Shown: in pieces, positions 12,301 to 18,694 of the stretch
How the letters are laid out: the number at the start of each line of letters is the position of its first letter
Position numbering within the stretch: position 1 is the stretch's first letter
Program-made: the position numbers and the translations under genes
The notes under the pieces: generated by a model
What the model was told of the DNA's origin: nothing
Seen by the model: only the letters and a program-made list of their open reading frames with translations
The model's database searches: none
NCBI GenBank assembly: GCA_038530285.1
Contig: JBCBCY010000011.1
Location: forward strand, 62,001 to 126,000
Reading direction: 5' to 3'
From: JASJAR01 sp038530285
GTDB lineage: Bacteria; Pseudomonadota; Alphaproteobacteria; Rhodobacterales; Rhodobacteraceae
DNA: 64,000 nt

Positions 12301-15110
12301 ACACGCTCTTGTTTGAAGATGTTTTGTCTGATGCGGTCGACCTGGAACGCAACTCTGGCGATCTTGATCTCTGGATCACGGTCAATGGCGTAGACGGCGC
12401 GGTTCTCCAAATCGATGACCAATTCACCGGACCGATCGGTGGATCTGGCATTGAGACCATCATCTTTGCCGACGGCGAGATTTGGTCGCTGACAGATGTC
12501 CATGATGAAACCCTGGTCCTTGGCGATGGCAACGCCAACACGCTGGTGGGTCGCGGTGATGATCTGCCTGACAATATGTATGGGCTTGGCGGTGCGGATA
12601 CGCTGACAGGCGACTCGGGCGACGACAAGCTTGTCGGGGGCCTTGGTGTGGACAGCCTCGTCGGTGGCGATGGCAATGATCGCTATATCTGGACGTCTGG
12701 CGAGGGTGGAGACACCATCGACGATGTCGGCGGCGTCGACTTTATCGATGCGTTGGTCTTTGCGGATATCAACCAAGATGCGCTGACACTTACGAGGGTC
12801 TCCGGATCGCTTGACCTAAACGTCCAAGTCGTCAGCAGCTTTGGCACAGAAACCCTGCTGGTGACCAATCAGTATATTGGTGGTCTCGGTGGATCTGGGA
12901 TTGAACGGATCGAGTTTGCCGATGGGGCTGTCTGGTCTCTTGCTAACTTTGAAGAGAACGTCCGTGTTGAGGGCGACGGAAGCGCAAACGTGCTTGTCGG
13001 CCTTGATGACGGCACCCGTGATAATCTCTTTGGCGGCAACGGCGATGATACTCTCACGGGTGGCACCGGCGACGATGTCTTGGTGGGCGAAGGCGACAAT
13101 GACATTCTCGACGGAGGCGTGGGCAACGATACCTATCGCTGGGCCGCTGGTGATGGCGACGACACGATCAACGACACGAGCACAAGCGGCATTGAGATCG
13201 ACCGTCTTGAACTCCTGGATGCAAACGAGGGCAATGTGGTGTTCTCGCGTGTCGTGGGGACGGATGATCTGAGCCTGGCAATCACAATTGGCGGGGTCAC
13301 TGAAACCATCTTGGTCAAGGATCAGTTCGGAACCCTTGCCAACGGGCTTGGTTTGGAGGCCTTGGTCTTTGCGGATGGGACCACCTATTCGCGCAGCGAC
13401 ATCAGCGTGGTCACAGGCGTGACCGAGGCGGAGCTTGATTTTACGCTCACCGGAACCTCTGCAGCTGACACGTTTGATGGCGGCAACGGAGACGATCTCT
13501 TGCAAGGGCTCGGTGGTGCGGACGATCTTCGCGGCAATGTAGGCAACGATCGTCTTGAGGGCGGTGTCGGCAACGATACAATCACCGGCGGACACGGTGA
13601 TGATGTCTTCGATGCTGGTTCGGGCTCAGACAGTGTTTCCGGCGGAATTGGCGATGACACGATCACGTCCGAAGGCGGGGCGCCAGGTACTCTGATCTAC
13701 GAGTATTACAACGGGTCTTTTGCATCTGCGATCGAACTGCCGACAACAACACCAGATGGTTACGGAATTGCTAGCGACTTCGATGTCGACAGTTTGGCAG
13801 ACGCACAGGGGGGCGACCTCGACACCTTTTACCTAAGGTTCTTTGGTGTTCTCAACGTCAACACAGCAGGCGACTATACCTTTGACCTCGCGGCAAACGA
13901 CGGCGCAACCCTTTGGATCGACGACAAGCTCATCACCCAAGCCTATTGGTATCATTCAGGTGGAATGTCAGAGACAGTGAATCTGGCGGCAGGCGATCAC
14001 GTAGTCGAGATCCGCTACAAAGAAGGGACCGGCACAAGCACTATGTCGCTCGACGTGTCTGGCACCGACACTGGCGGGACAAGTGTGTCTCTTTTTGACA
14101 GCCAGATGCTGGGCGATTCTTCTTCGGTCGCAGATATGATGTGGGGCGGACCCAACGCGACCGATACGCTGGACGGCAATGAAGGGTCCGACAACATCTA
14201 TGGGGGAACCGGCGATGACAGCATCAACGGTGGTACCGAAGCTGACACACTCGATGGCGGGACGGGGGCCGATACGATTGATGGCGGGGACGGCAACGAT
14301 CTTCTGATCGCGGGCCTTGGGGCCGATGTCCTGACGGGTGGTGCGGGATCGGATGTCTTCGTCTTCCATCCAGAAGCATACGAGCCAGAAGCCACCGTCA
14401 CGGAAACGCTCACATCAAGCGATTTCACCTACGTCGATGATTACTTCGGCACGTCAGAACCGTTGTATGCGTCAGGCTACGTCACATCAGGGGATGTAAT
14501 GAACATCGATCTGGGCGGCGTGAACAACACAAACATCTTCGGTATGTCTGGTGCTTGGGCCACGCAGGTGAACCTCTCTGAAGCGACGACTGTCGTGGTA
14601 AGTTTTGACTCTTACTCGCGGATGCCTGCGCCGTTTGAAGGCGACGAGCTGATGGAGACGGAAGTTTATCTGAACGGCATCGCCCTTCACTATGGCAGTG
14701 CTGATCATTTGGATAAGCGTACATCGGGGAACACGGGATGGGTCGCGCGCGAACTTACTCTTGATTTGACGGCAGGTACTCATGAGATCGCCTTGGGCGG
14801 ATATCTCAACAAAAAGACCAGCACGAACGAAATGGGAGAGATCGAATTCCGCAACGTTGAATTTGACTTTGCGCCCCATGCCTCACTGAGCGGCGGCGAG
14901 GTCAATCGCATCACAGATTACGATCCTCTTCTCGATACCATCCGTATAGCCGATGCTGGGCTCGCCTATGGTGATTTGACGATCACCGATGATGGAACGG
15001 ATGCGACAGTGACCTGGAACATTGATGGGGGCGCAGTCTCTGATGGGGCCATACTGGTAGAAAACACCCTCGCAAGCCAGCTCACGACAGATGAGTTTGA
15101 GTTCGTTTAG
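3396..15110 (+). CDS. Giant RTX-type calcium-binding protein, type I secreted
   Basis: A 3904-residue protein without a signal peptide. In order: an N-terminal region with a hydrophobic Ala/Gly-rich stretch (about residues 225-270); an LDLDGSG block and an EF-hand-like loop (about 315-470) common in large proteobacterial RTX proteins; a tandem array of about 23 Thr/Ser-rich units each holding a DxDGDG-type loop (about 490-1800); a DUF4214-like region (about 1875-2125); nonapeptide RTX repeats interleaved with eight haemolysin-related modules ending in a FADG-type motif (about 2140-3425); a PA14 domain (about 3431-3560); a second RTX block (about 3585-3658); and an acidic C-terminus ending in hydrophobic residues, typical of type I signals. 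Such proteins are exported by ABC/MFP/TolC machines and fold in calcium as adhesins or toxins. No T1SS genes are in the window, and no enzymatic toxin domain was recognised. Confidence 0.9.
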   Translation: MIGDFVNRVVSSVFDFFGVARTKSSDTESRSGSGSNANASDTSLLETNSAYEFLGLQPQSDDLSIESSETVLQTSRGTEDGSAGEAIAVVTLDVDGNIVSIERLSDNASDLQSAARAEAIIEGTRVVVRSVNEGAAAALDVTTLEGIKNLKAGKVINAIDTIFVASSTLVDREVSDEEIGDLIAGAVQIAGLNLGISPGMGASDLVEQYLSDDGITREEGTKIGVQTVAGTSFGLLAASVATAASIKAMLGVGTSYVIYEGSGLAVDATYRERERNENYEPEWREGTFSFDQISDRHFFRELTLPSINRPTLPETFKPILLDLDGSGISITELNRSDVFIDASGDGLKNRTAWADAGTAVLFYDPDGHNDIVEKRQYVFTEWDPTAASDIDALRSVFDSNGDGVLDASDAEFANFKLMVTLADGSRVVRTLAQEDIVSLDLNADATNIELPDGSVVTGRTTFTRDIGGTLTTHEMVEATIATEAQSYRVEETETTDGSGTRTATSTGYKADGSVAFETISVTSSTGDSRMITYDDNGDGVVDRIQTITTVTLTGGVIEETETNYAGATVADGVLVSRKVTTIDGDVTTIERDSTGGGWFDQVETRTEQTSGVLDILIQDISEDGTVISEINESVSATGLTRTEGIDEDGDGDEDASITHTIVLGPGDDRTETTETRNIDGSLRYETEETVEIDTVNDKTTRTIAVDVDGDGDVDSREVREITVGTNGTTSVIDIENGDGTLRSSSTHTQSDDALTKTVAEDVDGDGTAEWTTSTVSVINTNGSRTDTTTVTNEDSSVRTGERTFLDADKVTGTTKVDLDQDGVFEAFEVIRSNSVNSGTGEVTATTWNRAANGSILAKTDQVTSADGLTINSETDADGDGDIDTEIDDVTIVNGSGEAVRTVTTKNQNGSTRTEVTTTTSADGLTVTVETDDNGDGPLDGVRETVRQTNLDDSTKSTTAHYAGNGITLLSEEVVDESADRLTRTATVDADGDGNTDRVTTSVESAAGSISETETGYFADGSVASITSRTESANGLVSTSTTDRNGDGLNEDTVTQTTVLNDDGSRTTTTLTQNGDLSTRSQTIQTVSDDGLEVITKTDADADGAYERVQASVETWSSNGERTTLSTVKAEDTSLLSQAETVVSDDGLLVTRKTDGDGDGTFDLREVETIEYFADGSTRTTTSLTDLPGTLRSETVTTVSDNGRDVLTQSDVNGDGATDMRQHRVESNAGVTTTSTEELAADGTLLSEAEVEVSATGLTTTTRSDMDGDGTFETVETSTTTLNTDGSRSTSTTETGVDGIVYRRGVETISDDGRTTTSDRDLDGDGDFEAQATVSYDLSLAGVRTDTETLEDGFGNDLSSMTRVTSADRRDVTETLDTDGDGTIDISMTMSVADDGTRSDSMSYFSTGGALIGSETTTTSGTGLSSQTSRDRNGDGRADLIINTEESLGENGYVTRSVEYTDWRNISYGGEEYIESNDGLHASSSLDLNGDGLFEFATTAITEFMSDGGTVQTTSTLNQDFVEIASSTATTSGNGLGVQMVVDFDGTGSANRITDVTEAGDGALSTLVRNFDSIFAVSDSIATSVSGDGRFTTMDYDLDGNGFVDRKVTTSVDLDRTTITTMEDYASGVLTARIVLSATFNGMERTASIDSDGDGTEDWSQETITSFGTDGSRIEVFEEKFGNGELAYAQTVTTSGNGLSVTRAMDQNGDATVDATSTSTTVLNDDGSTAITDQTLYSDGELHSSVTREISRDGRSEIAEYDYDGNGALDVRVETLTQADGSTIETRQTFEKGGKLAAQSVTYTSADGLEQVIQRPSGEQTITRNPHENGSYIWESGSTKVTHAIDATGIETWTVDENGTVASVQVDQEARAKIVEEAARLYDTVYDRDMDFTEMELLAKFVVDGQLDQADLAKELIQKSEFGTRFGDTSDAEFINQISLNAYGRGPSLSELEAYLDDLDVAAAVENDARAGIVVAIAESSEKIAIGNGHMSTNNFDVVLNPAQFERSLDQAYVESLVERLTEVTYGRPATAHELEMLSARLLEGTDRLADLATDLIAEAGDLQGVYTNSLLGLSNTDLVMEAFQNALDRAPTGPEHTAWIAHLDAGRLTKGEFVASIALSTNYQATPDADIPPYAPVTVLDGDPGNDSITGADVQERISGFDGADWLAGYDGSDVLVGGAGNDTLYGSQGSDAYEWTRGDGNDEIRDTSTDILDSDRLVLVDVSSTEAATDVTLTRSSGSTDVAIEITTGTNTETLTLIEQTDGERGGKGIEEIHFSDGVVWSLKDIEKNTHIKGGSGNQTLDGEDDNQTDVLFGETGDDRLYDANSDSGDSHFHGGLGNDTLYGYDGNDTYYWAHGDGNDYIRDTNASGEDLNTLVLTDVLPGDVELGRFGTNPDMRVRITDGSTTSDIWIESQFQSSSIGDGLQAIVFSDGTRRSHTDIAQNTWLVEDGGNNSRTGLNEGDNIDGGAGNDTLKGGNGDDVLRGSSGNDRLEGQNGSDTYLWALNHGNDTIIDTSLVNNEVDRLVLTDTTSDNVELRRTDGSDNLRVKILPTGEEITINDTFNATYPTRGIEEIEFSDAVVWRWTDIEAHTKVLGGGGNEKLDGIGNYSDNLYGNGGNDTLDANGGDDLLDGGAGNDTLRGDGGNDVYLYAEGDGNDFLNDDGTSSTEVDTLKLTDIASTEVDLSQSGNDLVVDILATSHTITVDDRFVTSGSGLGVEYIEFSDGVRVKVLDNPIAESIIDGTGVDETLSGWGFKDSIFGKDGDDTLNGNGGDDVLDGGAGIDLLRGDNGNDTYIWRRGDGGDTIRDLGTTHSEIDTLRLEEISASDVSLTRSAGSNDFSVEIAGSGGTEVLTVMDQYDGTTVGGKGLERIEFADGVVWNAGDIWDRIIVAGSGGNDNLNGRGDGHQDNLHGGDGNDTLDGNSGDDVLVGGADSDTLIGDDGNDTYVWRRGDGADFIDDNGGEGVYFDTLLFEDVLSDAVDLERNSGDLDLWITVNGVDGAVLQIDDQFTGPIGGSGIETIIFADGEIWSLTDVHDETLVLGDGNANTLVGRGDDLPDNMYGLGGADTLTGDSGDDKLVGGLGVDSLVGGDGNDRYIWTSGEGGDTIDDVGGVDFIDALVFADINQDALTLTRVSGSLDLNVQVVSSFGTETLLVTNQYIGGLGGSGIERIEFADGAVWSLANFEENVRVEGDGSANVLVGLDDGTRDNLFGGNGDDTLTGGTGDDVLVGEGDNDILDGGVGNDTYRWAAGDGDDTINDTSTSGIEIDRLELLDANEGNVVFSRVVGTDDLSLAITIGGVTETILVKDQFGTLANGLGLEALVFADGTTYSRSDISVVTGVTEAELDFTLTGTSAADTFDGGNGDDLLQGLGGADDLRGNVGNDRLEGGVGNDTITGGHGDDVFDAGSGSDSVSGGIGDDTITSEGGAPGTLIYEYYNGSFASAIELPTTTPDGYGIASDFDVDSLADAQGGDLDTFYLRFFGVLNVNTAGDYTFDLAANDGATLWIDDKLITQAYWYHSGGMSETVNLAAGDHVVEIRYKEGTGTSTMSLDVSGTDTGGTSVSLFDSQMLGDSSSVADMMWGGPNATDTLDGNEGSDNIYGGTGDDSINGGTEADTLDGGTGADTIDGGDGNDLLIAGLGADVLTGGAGSDVFVFHPEAYEPEATVTETLTSSDFTYVDDYFGTSEPLYASGYVTSGDVMNIDLGGVNNTNIFGMSGAWATQVNLSEATTVVVSFDSYSRMPAPFEGDELMETEVYLNGIALHYGSADHLDKRTSGNTGWVARELTLDLTAGTHEIALGGYLNKKTSTNEMGEIEFRNVEFDFAPHASLSGGEVNRITDYDPLLDTIRIADAGLAYGDLTITDDGTDATVTWNIDGGAVSDGAILVENTLASQLTTDEFEFV
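4860..8800 (+). repeat. About 23 tandem units of ~55 codons with calcium loops
   Basis: Within the RTX giant, units of 54-57 codons recur, each with a DxDGDGxxD-type loop, a run of Thr/Ser/Glu, a DGS turn and an S-x-DGL turn. Loops can be followed from DDNGDGVVD (near 4996) to DYDGNGALD (near 8677). The units diverge in sequence but keep the loop positions. A few loops are degenerate, for example DSTGGG near 5170 and DFDGTG near 8024. Confidence 0.85.
9810..13680 (+). repeat. RTX nonapeptide blocks alternating with haemolysin-related modules
   Basis: Clusters of GGxGNDxLxG nonapeptides alternate with eight roughly 110-residue modules, each containing a W-x(3)-GDG-x-D segment, a beta-rich stretch and a closing I-x-FADGxxW motif. 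This is the known architecture of haemolysin-type calcium-binding proteins. The modules are similar enough at DNA level to be prone to unequal recombination or assembly collapse. Confidence 0.85.
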
Positions 15111-15251
15111 TTCGGCCCAAAACGGACTTTCACCGTCCGCACATGATGCTGCGGTAGCAGCCTGCTTTGCGGTCATTCGCTACGACTGCGAGACAGAGTT
15201 TCGTCCGATGGACGGGTGGCTCCTGACGACATCGTTACCTATGGTTGCGGT

Positions 15252-15824
15252 ATGCGAAATTGGTTTTGGCATATTGCAATTGCCGGATTGTTATTTTGGG
15301 TTCTCGGCCACCCTGATCCGCCTAGTACTGGAACAAGGGGTTCAGAGTCTTCTGGGCGACCGTCAGTTCAGCCCACCGTCGTCACCAACACTCAACCAAG
15401 TGTTCCGGCCGCCAAAAGACCTGTCGCGCTGTTTGTGACCGGTAATCGAGTGAACGTAAGGACCGGGCCCGGCACCAATTTTGGGAAGATCGGTCAATTG
15501 AGTCGTGGTGCACGAGTAAAGGAAATAACCTCGAAAGACGGATGGACAGAAATCAGTTCCTCAGTTGGGAAAGGCTGGATGTCATCAAAATACCTATCTT
15601 CCCATGAGCCTAGTGTGACGATTTCCACTTCGACTGCTGCCTCGAACAAAAGCGAAAACCGATGTCATTCTAGTTATTCGGGTAAATGCGTGCCTATCGC
15701 CAGCGATGTTGATTGTGCAGGCGGATCTGGAAACGGGCCAGCATACGTTCGCGGACCAGTCAGAGTTGTTGGTCCAGATGTGTACAGGCTGGACCGCGAC
15801 AAGGATGGTTGGGGTTGTGAATAG
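15252..15824 (+). CDS. Secreted SH3-domain protein with excalibur-like C-terminus
   Basis: A 190-residue protein from ATG 15252: a hydrophobic N-terminus (FWHIAIAGLLFWVLG) acting as signal or anchor, a low-complexity linker, a bacterial SH3 domain with the NVRTGPGTNFGKIG signature and a GWM-S-YL ending, and a Cys-rich C-terminus whose closing DKDGWGCE is typical of excalibur calcium-binding domains. SH3_3 domains usually bind cell-wall or surface polymers. It follows the RTX gene by about 140 bases in the same direction, which suggests a role at the cell surface with it. An earlier GTG at 15216 is less likely because it would bury the signal segment. Confidence 0.75.
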   Translation: MRNWFWHIAIAGLLFWVLGHPDPPSTGTRGSESSGRPSVQPTVVTNTQPSVPAAKRPVALFVTGNRVNVRTGPGTNFGKIGQLSRGARVKEITSKDGWTEISSSVGKGWMSSKYLSSHEPSVTISTSTAASNKSENRCHSSYSGKCVPIASDVDCAGGSGNGPAYVRGPVRVVGPDVYRLDRDKDGWGCE

Positions 15825-16007
15825 GGTGCGTTGGCAGCGCCCAATACGATGGGCGAAGCTCGAACGGCCCTTAGTTGCCGTTCATCCTCTTAACAAGTTT
15901 CTGCGGTGCAGCTCTTCATTGCAGACATTCAGTTATCCTGTGAAACTTGATGCATTCACGGAAAGACGCCCGAGGTCTTTTGTCAGTAGTCTAGGGGGAC
16001 GTATCTT

Positions 16008-16736
16008 GTGCGGGAAATGGTTGCTGGGACGATCGTAGCAGATGAGACGCTCTGGAAGTACTTCAGACCAGATAGGTTCATCTCAACTCTGAGTGACGGC
16101 AATATCTATTTTGCGTCTGCTAACCAGTTCGACGATCCGTTTGAAGGTGCGGTTGCGGTTCAACAGCCACCGCAGGAAACCGATCCAAGGTACTCCGAAA
16201 TGGAGGCTACCGAACAAGCTTTCTTCCAACTGAAGCGTCTAACCAAAATTTCTTGTTGGCATCGCGCAGATTACGAAAGCGACGCCATGTGGAAACTCTA
16301 CGCCGGCGTGCACAAAGGCGTCGCTATCTGCACCACACCAGATCGGATGCGGAAGGCGTTCAAGCCATTCCGCTTGAAGCCAGAGTATGAGGTAGAGGAC
16401 TTGTGGGCCGGGCCGGTTGATTACGTTGATCTTACGCAAGTTCGAATGAAAGGTGCCAGCATGCTTGGCCGCTTCTTTTTTAAACATCGTGCTTTCGAAT
16501 GGGAGCGCGAATTTCGGCTCGCAATATCGCTGCGAACGGCGGAAGAATTTGCCGTTTCTGTTCCAACTGACGGAATCTCCGTCCAGGTTGACCTGAACAT
16601 GCTCATTGACCGAATTGTACTTGGTTCGACAATCACAGACGAAGAAAGGGAGGTGATTTCGGAGCACGTAGCCCAAGCAGGGCTTGAAGACCGCCTTGAG
16701 TTATCCTCTCTGCTTGGATTGCCCCGCTACATTTAG
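16008..16736 (+). CDS. DUF2971 family protein
   Basis: A 242-residue cytoplasmic protein. The N-terminal pattern LWKYFRPDRFISTLSDG followed by FASANQFDDPFEG is the hallmark of DUF2971, as are the central CWH and W-x-LYA motifs and the WEREFR motif. The function of the family is not established; members are frequent on mobile elements and near defence genes. The GTG start at 16008 has AGGGGG about 8 bases upstream; the ATG three codons later is an alternative. No obvious operon partner. Confidence 0.8.
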   Translation: MREMVAGTIVADETLWKYFRPDRFISTLSDGNIYFASANQFDDPFEGAVAVQQPPQETDPRYSEMEATEQAFFQLKRLTKISCWHRADYESDAMWKLYAGVHKGVAICTTPDRMRKAFKPFRLKPEYEVEDLWAGPVDYVDLTQVRMKGASMLGRFFFKHRAFEWEREFRLAISLRTAEEFAVSVPTDGISVQVDLNMLIDRIVLGSTITDEEREVISEHVAQAGLEDRLELSSLLGLPRYI

Positions 16737-17024
16737 CTATTCCGACTGATCTAAGACAACGGCACTAACCGGGCTCTCAATGCCGTGCTTGGATACTGCG
16801 GTTGCAGCCCGCAAAGCCGTCATTAAAGTTCCTTCAGACTAGCGAGCTTAGGGAGAGGGTGCGCTGTCCCTTGTTTTTCTTGACTCTAACCTCACACATT
16901 CGCCAATCTCTCGATGCGTCCAGAGCATAAGGCAGCGCCAGACGCACTATTTCACGTCTGCCAGCAATAACCGGCACCGGACCATTCCGGGGAAGGCCGA
17001 GACACCCTTGCACTGGAGAGCAAG

Positions 17025-18020
17025 ATGCCATCCTCGAAAACGCCTGTGGGCGAGCACGACCACCTGTTGGAAATCTACGAAGCCGAAGTCGAGGTCGAAT
17101 ATCGCGGCGAGCGATATCGCGTCCGTGACAACGGCGCGGTCTATCGACTAAACGAGTTCCGGAAACGTGCTCGCCCGCTCGACAAGGCATGGACCTTCGG
17201 ACGCCAGAACCTCACGACCGGCTACCATCTTCTGGCCGGTGTGCCGATCCATCGCATCGTTTGCAGTGCCTTCAACGGTCCGCCACCCACCGATCAGCAT
17301 GTTGTGGATCACATCGACACCAATCGAGCGAATAACAGGCCCGAGAACCTGCGCTGGCTCACTAGGCTGGAAAACGCACTCCTGAACGAAACCACTGCCC
17401 GCCGCATTGAGCTGGCTTATGGGTCGATAGAAGCGTTTCTCGAAGATCCGTCCAAGCCCATAAAAGAGACATCCTTTCCCGACGTTTCATGGATGCGGAC
17501 CGTGACCAAGGAAGAGGGGGCCAGAACCAAGTCCCGCTTCGAGGCATGGGCGAAGAGCGGATCAGTTCCGAGCGGCGGCGCAATCGGCGAGTGGCTCTAC
17601 GGCACCCGTGAGCGAGCTGACTTCGAGCCGGAGCCAGAAGAGTATGAAAGCCTGACGCCATCAGCGATCCAAGTGAAGTGGAGGGTTCCGACCGAGTTTC
17701 CGGGATGCCCGGAGGCGGTGTCAGAAGATGGTTTGGAGCGATACGCCCAGAACCTCCGGTTCGGACAGGTTTTCGCCCGGAACGACATTTACCAGAGCTT
17801 GGTCGTTCAGTGCGCGCTCGTCGAAGACGGGCTGGTCGTTCTTACCCGTGCTGCAGAAGCTGACGCGATCAAGGACTGGGCTGTCGCCATGATCACGATC
17901 CGTGGCGAGCTGTTCGTTCACCGCAGCGAACATCAATATTTCACGCTACAAGGTGCTCTAAAGATCTTCTGCGAACTGACCGGCGAGAGTTTGGAGGACA
18001 GCATCGACGACTATACCTGA
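17025..18020 (+). CDS. HNH endonuclease
   Basis: A 331-residue protein. Residues 70-120 hold an HNH nuclease core: HRIVCSAFNG (H76), VVDHIDTN (D95, H96), and NNRPENLRWL (N108), as in phage-type HNH proteins. The remaining 200 residues are acidic and unlike any domain I know; they may recognise the target or a partner. It lies 37 bases upstream of a HEPN-like gene in the same direction, so the two may be a unit. GGAGAG precedes the ATG. It could be a free-standing homing-type nuclease or a defence nuclease; the sequence alone does not decide. Confidence 0.8.
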   Translation: MPSSKTPVGEHDHLLEIYEAEVEVEYRGERYRVRDNGAVYRLNEFRKRARPLDKAWTFGRQNLTTGYHLLAGVPIHRIVCSAFNGPPPTDQHVVDHIDTNRANNRPENLRWLTRLENALLNETTARRIELAYGSIEAFLEDPSKPIKETSFPDVSWMRTVTKEEGARTKSRFEAWAKSGSVPSGGAIGEWLYGTRERADFEPEPEEYESLTPSAIQVKWRVPTEFPGCPEAVSEDGLERYAQNLRFGQVFARNDIYQSLVVQCALVEDGLVVLTRAAEADAIKDWAVAMITIRGELFVHRSEHQYFTLQGALKIFCELTGESLEDSIDDYT

Positions 18021-18057
18021 CACTCGTGAACCTGGCTTAGTTTCGAAAGGCACCAGC

Positions 18058-18687
18058 ATGGAAAAGCGTCTAGTACAGAGCCTGATCATTCGGAATGATC
18101 TTGAAGAGGCCAAATCGGAGATAAACCGCAAAGGCCTGATCCTTTCGATTGCTCACGTCAAAACAGCATTCTTGGCATTCCACAATCTATGCGAATTCGA
18201 GAAGTCAATACGCTCCATGTATGCTGACCATAGGGAACTAAGCAGCCTATTCGACGACTGTCGCGCCAACGCAGAGTTCTTTTCCTATCTGCGAAACAAG
18301 TTCACCGGCCATATCATCGACGACCTAATCGATAAGACCTTAGAGTGGAAACCCGAACTTCCTCTTACTTTGGATCGAGATCATGATGCCGGCATCATTC
18401 TGGTGTACAACTTCTGGCTGCTCGAGACAGCTATAAACACTTACGTCGACCCAGAAGGTAACCATAAGGTTTTCGACTCTGAAACCGACCTTATGTACCC
18501 GCCGGATTCTGAGCGTTTCGAAAGCGCGCTGATCACGACGATTGATCAGGCGACCAAATTCCTTTCTGCCGTGGAGGTCATTTTCAAACCAACTGTTTCA
18601 TCGCCAGCTTCCGAAGAAGAGAAATTGGAGCTGTTCATGAAGGCAGGTCTTACTGACTTCGCCTTTCTAACGAAAAAAGGGCGTTGA
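18058..18687 (+). CDS. HEPN-like protein with RNxxxxH motif
   Basis: A 209-residue, largely helical protein of unknown family. Residues 79-85 read RNKFTGH, which fits the R-N-x4-H signature of HEPN ribonucleases, placed in a helical context after an FFSYL segment. HEPN enzymes cleave RNA in toxin-antitoxin and abortive-infection systems; whether this one does is inference. It directly follows the HNH gene in the same direction and converges with the PD-(D/E)XK gene, 7 bases apart. A GAAAGG site precedes the ATG. No antitoxin-like small gene is adjacent. Confidence 0.55.
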   Translation: MEKRLVQSLIIRNDLEEAKSEINRKGLILSIAHVKTAFLAFHNLCEFEKSIRSMYADHRELSSLFDDCRANAEFFSYLRNKFTGHIIDDLIDKTLEWKPELPLTLDRDHDAGIILVYNFWLLETAINTYVDPEGNHKVFDSETDLMYPPDSERFESALITTIDQATKFLSAVEVIFKPTVSSPASEEEKLELFMKAGLTDFAFLTKKGR

Positions 18688-18694
18688 AAGCGAT

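Noticed and set aside
4617..12776. Several minus-strand frames of 200-335 codons inside the RTX gene
   Set aside because: They mirror the repetitive sense frame, and their products are low-complexity shadows.
9810..13680. Repeat cluster considered as a CRISPR array
   Set aside because: The repeats are coding, in frame, of variable length and match RTX nonapeptides; there are no constant repeats with unique spacers.
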